Assembly: GCA_963727755.1 (NCBI GenBank)
Contig: CAVSHN010000023.1
Span: 28,514 to 92,513 of the forward strand
Direction: 5' to 3'
Source: DASYAN01 sp963727755
Lineage (GTDB): Bacteria; Chloroflexota; Ktedonobacteria; Ktedonobacterales; Ktedonobacteraceae
Length of the DNA: 64,000 nt
Shown piece by piece: positions 1 to 8,613 of this stretch. Within the stretch, counting starts at the first letter, position 1. Every line of letters begins with the position of its first letter. The position numbers were made by a program, and so were the translations under genes. The notes below the pieces were generated by a model, which was not told where the DNA came from, did no database searches, and saw only the letters and a list, made by a program, of their open reading frames with translations.

Positions 1-101
1 CATGGTTCTGTGCTAAAGAAGTGTCAAATTGAGTATGGTCGGCGAGGGGATCGCTCCCCCCACCGCCAATCCCAAATGAAATAGGATACCGACGAGGTCC
101 C

Positions 102-2063
102 TCACGGGCCTTTTTCGTTATCCCTTTCCCGAACCGGACTGGACCCTTTCGGTGTCATCCGGCTCTCCAGTCCCTGTTTCCGAAAAGACGCGGTTGATGT
201 ACCAGTATGTATGGCTTCATGGCATTTGTGGCACACCACTAATGTTTTGCGCCGTCTTGCTGCCATTTGTTTGACCCATATGGGTTTCTCTCTTCGTCCT
301 GGCTTTTCCAAATCCGCAAGCTTACGGATATGATGAACCTCCACTTTCTCTTTCGATCCGCAGAGTTCACATGTGTCCGCAAGCACTCTCGTGAGTAATT
401 CACTGCGGGTTGTCATGACGAATTGCGGCAGTCGATCCACAAGGATAGCCTCTTGCTTTCTTTTGAGGGTGATTCCCCCAAAACGGGCAATAAGGGGTTT
501 CTTGTCTGCGCCGCGTTGCACAATCACTTGCAGGCATTTTCTTGGCCCATATTCTGTCTCAATAGTGGTTTTGTACTTTTTTGCCATTTTTGTGACAGTA
601 GACCGATGTTTTCCTGCGAGCGTTTTGAGCAAGGAGGTCTGTGCTACCCAGTGAAGTTTGTTGAACCAGCCAACATTGTGGGCAAGGAGATAGTACTGGA
701 CTATCCCTCGGTACTCTGATTGATACTTGCTGATAATGCTGTAATCACTATCACGGATCAGAGGCCCTCGCTGTGCAGGTTTTCCCCGTTTCATATACAT
801 CGCGCATTTTGCTTCAATGACTTCCTTTGGCACTCGTAGGCCTATGGTTTCGTTGACTTGCCGTTGTCCTCGACGGTCCAGCTTGTCATCGACATGTTGA
901 CTCACGATTTCATAGCCGAGAAATTTCGCCGCATGGGTTCGTATGTGCGTGATCAGGGTCTTTTCTTCGGATAGCTCTAGTTTGAGCGTTTCACGGAGGA
1001 AGTCTCTGATTTCGCGTTTGATTTCCTCAGCTTCAGCCTTGGGACCACTGAAACCAAGTGCCCAATCATCAGCATACCGCACATAACGGAGTCTGCGATA
1101 ATCGGGATCTTGCGGGTGTTGACTTGGTAATGCACGTCGTTGTTTCTTTAAGGCTTTCATCTCCTTTCTATCCCCTTTGCGTCGCGCACGGGCTATGGCG
1201 TTTTCAATCCGCTGATAGGCAGGATTTTTCCCCCTGCGCTTCTCTTGATTGTATTTAGGGAGCAGCACATTTTCGACAAACTTATCGAATTTATCCAGAT
1301 AGATATTCGAAAGGATAGGACTGCACACTCCTCCTTGTGGTGTTCCAGCTTCTGTTGGTGAAAACTGGAAGTTTTCTAGAACGCCTGCTTTCAACCATCC
1401 TTTGATGAGTCTCCTCATCTGGGGATAGGTATTCAGCTTCTGTAAAAGACCCTTATGGCTGATATTATCGAAGCAACCAGCAATATCGGCATCAAGCACA
1501 TATTTTGCTTTATGCTTAATACTGTTGAATATTGCTTCAATCGCATCATGACAGGAACGTCCTGGGCGAAATCCATAGCTGTTGCGTTCGAATTGGGCTT
1601 CCCATTCTGGCTCGCAGGCCTGTTTGGCGAGAGCTTGACAGGCTCGATCGACCATGACGGGAATCCCGAGCGGACGCCTTTCCTCTTTTCCTGGCTTGGG
1701 TATCCAAACGCGTCTAAGAGGCTTTGGTTTCCGTTTTTCCGCTTGTCTCGGGTGGATCGCTTCAGCCATGGTGAGTCTTTCCGCTGGTGGGACCGATTTG
1801 ACTCCGTCTACACCTGCGGTCTTCTTGCCTTGGTTATCTTGCGTCACTCGCCTGACAGCTAGGAGTCTTGCCGCTTTGGACTTCATCAAGAGCTTTTGGA
1901 TTTTGTGGACTGTCTTGGTGTCACCACGTTTACTAGCTTGAAAGATGCGTTTTTGCATGCGGTAAACGGCTGCCTCGATTTTCTTCCACGGAAGCTGTTC
2001 CCAGGCCACATTCGGTTGTTCCGATGGATTGCCATTCATGCTACTCATACCTCTTTCTTCCAT
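102..2063 (-). CDS. ltrA: Group II intron reverse transcriptase/maturase
   Basis: A 653-residue multifunctional intron protein: reverse transcriptase, maturase that stabilises the folded intron RNA, and HNH endonuclease. The RT palm motif YADD is present (about residue 330, in a VRYADDW context) along with the upstream fingers motif GIPVMVDRACQ. A maturase X domain follows, and the C-terminus carries an HNH-type zinc module (CELCGS, then VEVHHI, then CHKCHEAIH). An alternative start 15 bases inside gives a product beginning MSSMNG, so the first five residues are uncertain. The last 20 or so codons overlap intron domain V. The frame is intact, so the element may be active. This family is common in Chloroflexota genomes. 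Confidence 0.95.
   Translation of the reverse strand: MEERGMSSMNGNPSEQPNVAWEQLPWKKIEAAVYRMQKRIFQASKRGDTKTVHKIQKLLMKSKAARLLAVRRVTQDNQGKKTAGVDGVKSVPPAERLTMAEAIHPRQAEKRKPKPLRRVWIPKPGKEERRPLGIPVMVDRACQALAKQACEPEWEAQFERNSYGFRPGRSCHDAIEAIFNSIKHKAKYVLDADIAGCFDNISHKGLLQKLNTYPQMRRLIKGWLKAGVLENFQFSPTEAGTPQGGVCSPILSNIYLDKFDKFVENVLLPKYNQEKRRGKNPAYQRIENAIARARRKGDRKEMKALKKQRRALPSQHPQDPDYRRLRYVRYADDWALGFSGPKAEAEEIKREIRDFLRETLKLELSEEKTLITHIRTHAAKFLGYEIVSQHVDDKLDRRGQRQVNETIGLRVPKEVIEAKCAMYMKRGKPAQRGPLIRDSDYSIISKYQSEYRGIVQYYLLAHNVGWFNKLHWVAQTSLLKTLAGKHRSTVTKMAKKYKTTIETEYGPRKCLQVIVQRGADKKPLIARFGGITLKRKQEAILVDRLPQFVMTTRSELLTRVLADTCELCGSKEKVEVHHIRKLADLEKPGRREKPIWVKQMAARRRKTLVVCHKCHEAIHTGTSTASFRKQGLESRMTPKGSSPVRERDNEKGP
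131..165 (-). ncRNA. Group II intron domain V
   Basis: Read on the minus strand this is a 35-nt hairpin beginning GAGCCGGAUG and ending UCCGGUUC. The lower stem GAGCCGGA pairs with UCCGGUUC, and the upper stem is capped by a GAAA tetraloop, the hallmark of group II catalytic domain V. A single bulged A and a three-base bulge on the 3' side fit the family. It also encodes part of the maturase C-terminus, which is uncommon. Confidence 0.8.
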
Positions 2064-2440
2064 ATGATCGTGTCTACGTCTGCCTTTGCAGGCTTCTTAG
2101 ACAATCCCAATATCAGCAACTTGCGGTTGGCACCTGCTCACCGTATCGACCAGCGATGAGAGTCTGCTGATGGTTATCTCGTTCCGAGAAGGTGTTTTGT
2201 GCTATTGTAGGCCTGCACTTTCCGCCGGGTTTGTTTCGAGGAGGAATGAGTCAATGACCGAATTGCTCATCTGATATCCTTGTCCGTTTTGGACCAGGTC
2301 TGTTAACCTGCGTAGACCTGTTTAGCGTGACGACGGTTGAATGCATTCGTGTTCCTAGCCATGATAGCCAGCTAGAGGTGTCACCGTATCAGGTTTACGG
2401 CCTATCCCCGTTACCCCCCGCTTTACGGTTTGAGAGCCAG

Positions 2441-2725
2441 TCGCTCCGTAGGGGTGTTGCTATCCGTCCCTCCTTGACGGGAAAGGAATTTCGCCTTTCT
2501 TCACCTTCTCAGTTATCGAAGTTGTATTTCTTCGTCATTTTCCCCCATGTTTGATCATGGTTTCAAATGAACGAGCCGCACCAGACCAGTCTCTACCGTA
2601 GGGGTGCTGCTCTCTGCCGTTCATCTGGCAGGTCGGGAATTTCGCCCGGCTTCAACTCATCAGTTATCACTTACATGACGACCTTTCCCCCTCCTTGATG
2701 GAGGTTTCAGGTCAACGGGCCGCAC
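2441..2725 (-). repeat. Tandem duplicate of intron 5' end (domain I start)
   Basis: Two diverged copies of about 144 bp sit head to tail. On the minus strand copy 1 begins GUGCGGCCCGUU at 2725 and copy 2 begins GUGCGGCUCGUU at 2581. Shared blocks are the start, UGAAACC, GGGGGAAA, GAUAACUGA, GCGAAAUUCC and CACCCCUACGG, in the same order and spacing. Only the inner copy continues into the rest of domain I. Either copy could supply the functional 5' splice site. Confidence 0.75.
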
Positions 2726-2845
2726 CCTCCGCTTGTCCCTCTTTCCCCCTAGACAAGATAATCAAATCGGTATGATAATCTCATCTAGTAAGTTCCTTAA
2801 TGCTTTTCTCCTACAGGAAGAATGGATGACAAAAAAGGGTAGCGT

Positions 2846-3322
2846 ATGAAAAGACTATTCATATGTACTGCACTGCTCGCGCTTTTGCTTTTGGCAGGTT
2901 GTGGAAGTAGCAATGCAGCACCAGATATGGCACAATCTCCGTCAGGACCTGGAACGGCATCTAATACGGCTGGTAGTTACTTGAATGATAATCAAGGGAC
3001 AGAGGTTCTCTATGTCCAGTGGACGCAGAGCAATGGTCAGCTTACTGGCAGCTGGAATGACGCAACATTGCAAAACGGCGTGATTGCCTATACCAATCTA
3101 TCTATTACTGGTACATATGATAGTGATACAGGGTCAATTAACCTTGTGCGCTATAATAATAATGGATCAGAAACCCCGCTAAGTGGTCTACTACAAGGTA
3201 GTAAATTGACGCTAGGGATGCAACAAGGCAATCAATTTCCGAGTTGGACATTGCATGCGGCCCATATGCTGGATTACCGATCTGCACTTACCACATTTCA
3301 ATCGCAACACCCTGGCTCATGA
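2846..3322 (+). CDS. Small secreted lipoprotein, function unknown
   Basis: A 158-residue protein with a lipoprotein signal: MKR start, hydrophobic stretch, and lipobox LLAGC with the lipidated cysteine at residue 19. It is therefore likely anchored on the outer face of the membrane. The mature part is polar and rich in Ser, Thr, Asn and Gly, with a beta-rich look (motifs such as LTGSWND, TGTYDSDTG, LSGLLQGSKLTL) resembling small lipocalin-like or beta-barrel lipoproteins that measure background signal in many Chloroflexota. I do not recognise a named family. It stands alone beside the group II intron and no operon partner is evident. Confidence 0.75.
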   Translation: MKRLFICTALLALLLLAGCGSSNAAPDMAQSPSGPGTASNTAGSYLNDNQGTEVLYVQWTQSNGQLTGSWNDATLQNGVIAYTNLSITGTYDSDTGSINLVRYNNNGSETPLSGLLQGSKLTLGMQQGNQFPSWTLHAAHMLDYRSALTTFQSQHPGS

Positions 3323-3630
3323 AACTTGCAGCAGTAATCATCCTGAGGACTTTTCTCCATATGGTGAGTCAAGTGCTCTGAGAGAAAACTAAGAAATTGT
3401 CCCTGGTTCCCCCTACAAAAATCTCTCTGGTTTGACTATGCTTAAATAGGACAGGATTTGTCGTTAAGGATGTCTATCAAAAGCGTACTTGAAGAAGCCA
3501 TTATTATGGTCTTGCCGAATTGGCTTTTCAGGCCGCTTTATCATTCATCTAAGCGAGCCTTTCCAAGTATGTTCTTGGCTTAGGCTATTCAGTAAATGTA
3601 AGCATTTGGTACAAATACAAGGAGAAGATC
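3323..3630. other. Intergenic stretch, nothing recognised
   Basis: About 300 bases between the lipoprotein and the small zinc-ribbon gene. I see no convincing ORF, tRNA, or terminator with a T-run. The last 15 bases hold the ribosome binding site of the next gene. Confidence 0.5.
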
Positions 3631-3759
3631 ATGAAAATCAACCTTCCAGATTGGCTTAGAAACCTAGTAGAACGCTGGTGGACCTGTAGCGGTTGCGGCT
3701 CCGAAAATGACAAATCGCGTGCACACTGCTACAACTGTAAAGTGTATAGACGTCAATAG
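3631..3759 (+). CDS. Tiny zinc-ribbon protein (42 aa)
   Basis: An ORF of 42 codons starting ATG at 3631 and ending TAG at 3757-3759. A strong AAGGAG ribosome binding site at 3619-3624 stands 6 bases before the ATG, which supports real translation. The product has an amphipathic N-terminus (LPDWLRNLVERWW) then a zinc-ribbon-like pair CSGC (residues 19-22) and CYNC (residues 33-36), and a basic tail. Such mini zinc ribbons are frequent in Chloroflexota but mostly lack assigned functions. It could bind nucleic acid or act as a protein-protein module. It is followed by the convergent dehydrogenase gene. Confidence 0.6.
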   Translation: MKINLPDWLRNLVERWWTCSGCGSENDKSRAHCYNCKVYRRQ

Positions 3760-3881
3760 ACTAATAAGACATGCCTGAATAGGATACAAGCAAGTAATCG
3801 ATATGCAAGCTTGCCAATGGTTTGATAATCTATACGCAAGTAGATCCTATTCGGGCATTTTGCTGTCACTAGCCTCTGAGC

Positions 3882-4784
3882 TTATTTGCTGCGGACCTCT
3901 ATCCCTGCAAAATGCTCAAGGACTTTCAACAGGGCAGTATAGTCATTCTGGCCATAACCAGCCGCTCGTGCCATCTCATACAGTTGACGTGCCAGAGCTG
4001 TCATCGCAACTGGAGTTTGATTCTCCGCAGCCAGATCCAGAGCTAGCCCTAAATCCTTATGTAGCAGATCAGTCATAAAGCCTGGCAGGAAGTTACCATT
4101 GAAGGCACGCAATGGGAATTGATGTGAGAGTTGCCAGCTAGCTCCAGTGCTTATGCCGATAATCTTCGCCATCGCATCGACATCTACTCCAGCCTTGACT
4201 CCTAACACGAATGCTTCTGCCGTTGCTGCTGCGATAGTGCCAACTAGCATGTTATTGACAAGTTTGATAATCTCACCAGAGCCACTAGGACCAACATAGA
4301 CGACATTTCCCTTTTTCCCCATAGCCTCTAATACAGGAAGAGCACGCTCAAATGCATCACGTTCGCCACCAACCATGATGGTTAGTGTCCCTGCCTCCGC
4401 TCCCTGTGAACCACCGCTGACGGGGGCATCAAGGAAATAGGCTCCTTTAGCTGCCGCTGCTTCTGCCATTTTGCGACTCGTAGTCGGAGAGATGGTACTC
4501 ATATCGATGATGATAAGTCCTTTGCGCACCCCATCTAGTATACCATTTGGGCCTGCTACCACTTCTTCAACCTGGGCTGAATTGGGTACCATAGTGATAA
4601 CCACTTCCGAAGCTATTGCAACTGCTCGTGATGATGGTGCAAGTCTGGCTCCCGCTTTAAGTACTTCCTGTACTGCCGGTTTTTCCGTGTGGCGTGCATA
4701 TATGGTAACATCGTGTCCCGCTTTTAGCAGGTTGAGCGTCATTGGTCGACCCATGATGCCAATTCCAATAAAACCGATCTGCAT
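3882..4784 (-). CDS. 3-hydroxyisobutyrate dehydrogenase family oxidoreductase
   Basis: A 300-residue beta-hydroxyacid dehydrogenase. The N-terminus has the Rossmann motif GFIGIGIMG (residues 4-12), the family substrate-binding segment DAPVSGGSQGAEAGTL (about 119-134) and the catalytic lysine at 174 in GEIIKLVNNML. Enzymes of this group oxidise 3-hydroxyisobutyrate in valine breakdown or reduce tartronate semialdehyde; the sequence alone does not choose between them. It lies 17 bases after the stop of the biotin-dependent carboxylase subunit and in the same direction, so they are likely cotranscribed. With the enoyl-CoA hydratase upstream the set points to branched-chain acyl-CoA degradation. 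Confidence 0.85.
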   Translation of the reverse strand: MQIGFIGIGIMGRPMTLNLLKAGHDVTIYARHTEKPAVQEVLKAGARLAPSSRAVAIASEVVITMVPNSAQVEEVVAGPNGILDGVRKGLIIIDMSTISPTTSRKMAEAAAAKGAYFLDAPVSGGSQGAEAGTLTIMVGGERDAFERALPVLEAMGKKGNVVYVGPSGSGEIIKLVNNMLVGTIAAATAEAFVLGVKAGVDVDAMAKIIGISTGASWQLSHQFPLRAFNGNFLPGFMTDLLHKDLGLALDLAAENQTPVAMTALARQLYEMARAAGYGQNDYTALLKVLEHFAGIEVRSK

Positions 4785-4801
4785 AATTGTAATTTTCCTT
4801 C

Positions 4802-6821
4802 CTATTCTATTTCGGCCAGCACAGCTCCTCCTCTGACTACAGCGCCTTCCTGGTAAAAAATATGGCGTACTTTGCCTGCATGAGGAGCTGTGATAGCATG
4901 TTCCATTTTCATGGCATTGAGAATCATCAATACTTGGTGTGATTCTACAGTTGTCCCGTCGCTTACCAGTACTTTGACGATTGTGCCTGCCATGGGAGCA
5001 ATTAGCGTTTTTTGGGTGTGTGTTGCTCTATCACTATGGGCAACTGCATGTATGTCAGGTGGTTGGCGCCGTTGCAGATGATGGATTTTCCCAGCCAGCA
5101 TGACCTGAGTTTCACCGTTTTGCTGCTGGACATATGCATGTATCTGATTAGCGCCGAGCCTGAAATGAACAAGTGCATCGTTGTAAAGTATTCTCGTCGC
5201 TTCGAGGCTAGGATTGGTGTTGATCTTGATCGCCCATTTATCAACTTTATCACGTATTGGTTGAAGTGCAAGTTTGTAGGAATGAGAGTGATATTGGTAT
5301 GTGATTTGCCATGCTTCTCCAACCATCCGCCATGGTCCTAACGTGAGCCAGGGATTATGCTCTTTTGGATGAGCGGCTGTGGTAGGAAGGGACCGCGTGG
5401 CGATTTCCTGTTTGAGGTCCGATAGCGCTGCTGCCATTAAGACTACGTCGGGAGGAGGCGTATCCTGTAGGGAAGTACTTGTGAGCTTGTACTCTTCCAG
5501 GAAATTTGTGGAAGTATCTCCACTCTTGAATGCTGGATGGATGCTGATAGCGTGGAGCAGAGGGATATTAGTAGTGACGCCGAAGATGGCGCATTGTTCA
5601 AGTGCTTTTTGTAAGCGTGCGATGGCCGCTGGGCGATTTTCTCCGTACACGATCAGCTTGGCGATCATAGGATCATAATATGGAGTGATCTCATTCCCGC
5701 TTTCAATTCCACTATCGATGCGTATACCGGGGCTAGAAGGTTTGACGAAGTGTGTGAGAGTACCTGTAGAGGGCAGAAACTGTTGCTGTGGATCTTCTGC
5801 ATAAATGCGGACCTCGATGGCATGTCCGCGTTGATTGATCTGTTCCTGTGTGATGCCGAGGACTTCGCCAGCGGCAATGCGGAGTTGATGGCGTACCAGA
5901 TCTAGACCAGTGACCTGCTCAGTTACTGGGTGTTCTACCTGCAGGCGTGTATTCATCTCCAGAAAATAGAAGCGTCGCTCTTCATCGAGCATAAATTCGA
6001 TGGTACCGGCATTCATATAGCCAGAGGCTCTAGCAATACGCAGCGCAGCATCCCCCATTTGTGCTCGCAGAGTTGGACTGATGGCAACTGAGGGACTTTC
6101 CTCAACGATCTTTTGATGACGACGCTGGATTGAGCACTCCCGTTCTCCCAAGTGAATGAGATTACCATGTGCATCTCCCAGAAATCTGGATCTCGATATG
6201 GCGTGGTCTTTGGATGAGTCGCTCAAGGAAAACCGTCTCATCACCAAATGCGGCACGAGCTTCGCGCCGTGCGCCTGCTAGCTCTGCGAGAAAGTTATCC
6301 TCGGTAGAGACTGCACGCATGCCCTTTCCACCACCACCAGCTGATGCCTTGATTAGCAGGGGAAAACCGATCTGTCGTGCCTCATGTTGCAAGATCTCAT
6401 CGTCCTGGCTTTCTCCATTGTACCCGGGAACTGTTAGTACTCCTACAGAGTTTGCTAGACGTTTGGCAGCAATCTTTGAGCCCATCAGCCGCATAGCGTG
6501 GATTGGTGGGCCAATAAAAACAATGCCAGCCTGCTCACATGCTTCGACAAACTCCTCATTCTCCGAGAGGAACCCATAGCCGGGGTGAATGGCTTGCGCA
6601 CCACTTTGCCGGGCTATATCTATGATTGTGTTTATTAGGAGGTAACTTTGTGCTGCGGGCGCGGGACCAATGTAGTAGGCTTCATCTGCCTGACGAACGT
6701 GAAGAGCATTACAATCAGCTTCTGAGTACACTGCGACGGTGCGTATATCCATTTCGCGGCATGTCGTCATGATACGTACAGCGATTTCTCCCCGATTAGC
6801 AATTAAAATTTTGTTGAACAA
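4802..6821 (-). pseudogene. Acetyl/propionyl/methylcrotonyl-CoA carboxylase biotin-carboxylase subunit, frameshifted
   Basis: Two overlapping reading frames together make one alpha subunit of about 670 residues. The N-terminal part (start 6821, MFNKILIANRGEIAVRI) holds the biotin carboxylase fold with the ATP-grasp glycine loop KASAGGGGKGM. The C-terminal part continues with GDAHGN, ERECSIQRRHQK and EEP-type motifs, then ends in a biotinyl domain with the biotin lysine in NAMKMEH. The break is one extra base in the AAA run at 6182-6184; removing it restores HIEIQILGDAHGN. The enzyme carboxylates biotin with ATP and bicarbonate for a partner carboxyltransferase, which is not in the window. The frameshift may be a sequencing error. 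A good sigma-70 promoter stands just upstream. Confidence 0.85.
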
Positions 6822-6864
6822 GGTAGAACCTACTTACGAAAGTTTCTCAGAAGACTTTCTGCCA

Positions 6865-6893
6865 ATTATAGCACTTAGCGGGGGACATATCAA
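6865..6893 (-). promoter_or_regulatory. Sigma-70 promoter for the carboxylase gene
   Basis: On the minus strand: -35 TTGATA (6888-6893), a 17-base spacer, and -10 TATAAT (6865-6870). The predicted start of transcription is about 37 bases before the ATG at 6821. This separates the carboxylase/dehydrogenase unit from the enoyl-CoA hydratase gene upstream. Confidence 0.65.
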
Positions 6894-6948
6894 ACTGCTT
6901 ATCAAGTACACAAGAACGTTAGAAGTTCCGGATTTTTGGATTTACCTC

Positions 6949-7027
6949 TTGACAACGACGTCTTGACTATTTATGATAGATGCATCGATGCAGAAGTGTT
7001 GTAGTCCCTAGTTGCCACAACTTTTTA
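6949..7027 (+). promoter_or_regulatory. Orphan plus-strand promoter, palindrome and hairpin (possible small RNA)
   Basis: Plus-strand TTGACA (6949-6954), 17-base spacer and TATGAT (6972-6977) form a near-consensus sigma-70 promoter. Just after it lies a perfect 12-bp palindrome TGCATCGATGCA (6981-6992), and 20 bases later a small hairpin AGTTG-CCA-CAACT followed by TTTT (7012-7028). No plus-strand gene follows: the next gene runs leftward. This could be a short RNA of about 45 nt or an antisense start against the enoyl-CoA hydratase gene. Confidence 0.4.
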
Positions 7028-7109
7028 GAGAGCAGATATAAGATAAATCAACCAATATCAAATAGCCCTCAAAAAGCCCGCGTTTGACCATGTTTTCATA
7101 TCAAATTAA

Positions 7110-7907
7110 CTATTGTTGGTTTCCCCAACGTGGCTGGCGTTTCTCCAGAAATGCACTCAGTCCCTCCTGTCCTTCCTCGCTAACGCGCAATCGTGTGATC
7201 AGCTTGCTCGTGTAGCTACGTGCCTGCTCTTTATCCATCTTTCCTATAGCCAAAGCAAGTGACTTGCAAGATCGTATGGCCTGTGGGGCACCGCTCTCTA
7301 ACTCGTGGAGTACATCTTGTAGCGTTTCGTCTAAGTGTTCTGGTGAAACAACTGTATGGACAAGGCCAATGGCTTGAGCGTGAGTTGCACCAAAGCTTTT
7401 CCCGGTCACAAAGAGAGCACGTGCGTGCGTCTCACCAATCTTACGAACCACATAGGGCGAGATGACTGCAGGAGCAAGGCCGAGTTTGACTTCGCTAAAG
7501 GCGAAACGAGCATTCTCGGAAGCGATGGCGATATCGCAAGCCGCAACTAGTCCAATGCCACCGCCGATTGCTGCACCTTGCACACGTGCTACAACGGGAC
7601 AAGGGAATGTATAGATGGTGTCTAATAGAGTAGCTAGCCGCAGAGAATCTTGGCGATTCTCTTCCTCGCTGAAGCTGATTGCCTCCTTCATCATTTGAAT
7701 GTCAGCTCCCGCGCTGAAAGATTGGCCATCTGCCGCAAGTACCACTCCATGTAGTTGCTCATTGCTAGCCAGTGCTGTAAATGCACTAGTGAGATCCTGT
7801 ATGAGCTGAGCATTGAGGGCGTTATGTACGTTGGGACGACGCAATGTAATGGTTGCAATCTTGTTGCGGAAACTATAGTTGACGGTAATATGCGTATATT
7901 CTGTCAT
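7110..7907 (-). CDS. Enoyl-CoA hydratase/isomerase family protein
   Basis: A 265-residue crotonase-fold protein. It shows the family landmarks: RPNVHNALN near the N-terminus, the oxyanion-hole segments SAGADI and GAAIGGGIGLVAACD, and the usual length. These enzymes hydrate enoyl-CoA thioesters or carry out related reactions on acyl-CoA substrates in the cytoplasm. The active-site residues after GGGIGLV fit hydratase or methylglutaconyl-CoA hydratase-like activity. It follows the acetyltransferase gene by 12 bases and precedes the carboxylase, which suggests leucine or isovalerate degradation. The exact substrate is not readable. Confidence 0.88.
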   Translation of the reverse strand: MTEYTHITVNYSFRNKIATITLRRPNVHNALNAQLIQDLTSAFTALASNEQLHGVVLAADGQSFSAGADIQMMKEAISFSEEENRQDSLRLATLLDTIYTFPCPVVARVQGAAIGGGIGLVAACDIAIASENARFAFSEVKLGLAPAVISPYVVRKIGETHARALFVTGKSFGATHAQAIGLVHTVVSPEHLDETLQDVLHELESGAPQAIRSCKSLALAIGKMDKEQARSYTSKLITRLRVSEEGQEGLSAFLEKRQPRWGNQQ

Positions 7908-7919
7908 TTGGCCCCTTCC

Positions 7920-8462
7920 TTATAGCCATAAATTGCGTCGGTATAGCCTCATACCCTCCGGTGCCTGCTCGCTTGTCGGTAGCATATCACACTTGGTAGC
8001 CAAGCGATCAGAGGCTGGATTGTTAATAGGCAACCAGGCTTCAAAATAGATGGGGATACCAGCTTGCTCTGCCTCAAACTCAAATTCGGCTGCGATCAAT
8101 CGTGCCCGGTTCAGAGCGCAGATCAGCAATGCTCGTCCAGCGTTTTTGTGCCTGTGCTCGGGATGCACCGTTCCCTGACTGTGCAAATGATAAGCCTTCC
8201 GATCGCGGTACAATTGAATAATGGTATAGCCAACAATTTCGCCCTCTATGCCCTCCAGTGTACCAGCCTGACCCCAGGTATTCAGTTCGTCATCATCATC
8301 GGTGATCACGAAAGCATTTGATAGTGGATCAGCTGTCTCTGCTAGGTGCCAGATTGCAAGTTCTTCTTCACTCATCTTTACGCTGTTGTCGACCTGTGCA
8401 GCAGCTTGCTGGATACCTATGAGTGTTGGTATATCCTCTGGTCGAAAGTTTCGGATACGCAT
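7920..8462 (-). CDS. GNAT-family N-acetyltransferase
   Basis: A 180-residue protein starting MRIRNFRPEDIPTLIGIQ, a typical GNAT beginning. The middle part GTVHPEHRHKNAGRALL matches the acetyl-CoA pyrophosphate-binding motif (Q/RxxGxG/A), here with HRHKNAGRAL. These enzymes move acetyl from acetyl-CoA to an amine; substrate unknown. It is the first gene of a pair with the enoyl-CoA hydratase (12-base gap). Its start is preceded by a region of duplicated glycosyltransferase sequence. Confidence 0.8.
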   Translation of the reverse strand: MRIRNFRPEDIPTLIGIQQAAAQVDNSVKMSEEELAIWHLAETADPLSNAFVITDDDDELNTWGQAGTLEGIEGEIVGYTIIQLYRDRKAYHLHSQGTVHPEHRHKNAGRALLICALNRARLIAAEFEFEAEQAGIPIYFEAWLPINNPASDRLATKCDMLPTSEQAPEGMRLYRRNLWL

Positions 8463-8613
8463 AGTTTTTCTCTCATCTTGTCTCTATCTATGGCTTGTTT
8501 ACCCCAGCTATTATACCAGATACCAACTTGCGTTAGGAAAGGGCTTGAGCCCGCTGCAATCCGTGCCAAATTGTTGGCGACGGTTAGGCGTCGTGTGAGG
8601 GGAAACTCGAATA
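8463..8613 (-). repeat. Degraded duplicate of the PIG-V gene 3' end
   Basis: The stretch around 8570-8716 repeats the one around 9895-10053: minus-strand translations beginning MEQTSSPCPD, with DHNLS and later YPELG or HPELG in both. The two copies therefore mark the edge of a tandem duplication of the mannosyltransferase gene. Confidence 0.5.

Larger units (their letters stand above)
81..2725 (-). mobile_element. Group II intron with maturase ORF
   Basis: A complete-looking group II intron read on the minus strand. The 5' end is a GUGCG-type start at 2725 (a second such start lies at 2581), and the 3' end is near position 81 after a domain V hairpin (131-165) and a domain VI-like hairpin (about 81-125, with pairing GGATA/TATCC). 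The maturase ORF fills most of the interior. Group II introns self-splice and retrohome using the RNA and the encoded reverse transcriptase. The element lies between genes rather than inside one, since the flanking lipoprotein at 2846 runs the other way. Exact splice boundaries are inferred from consensus, not proven. Unusually the ORF stop lies downstream of domain V, so the coding sequence runs through the catalytic hairpin. Confidence 0.8.
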
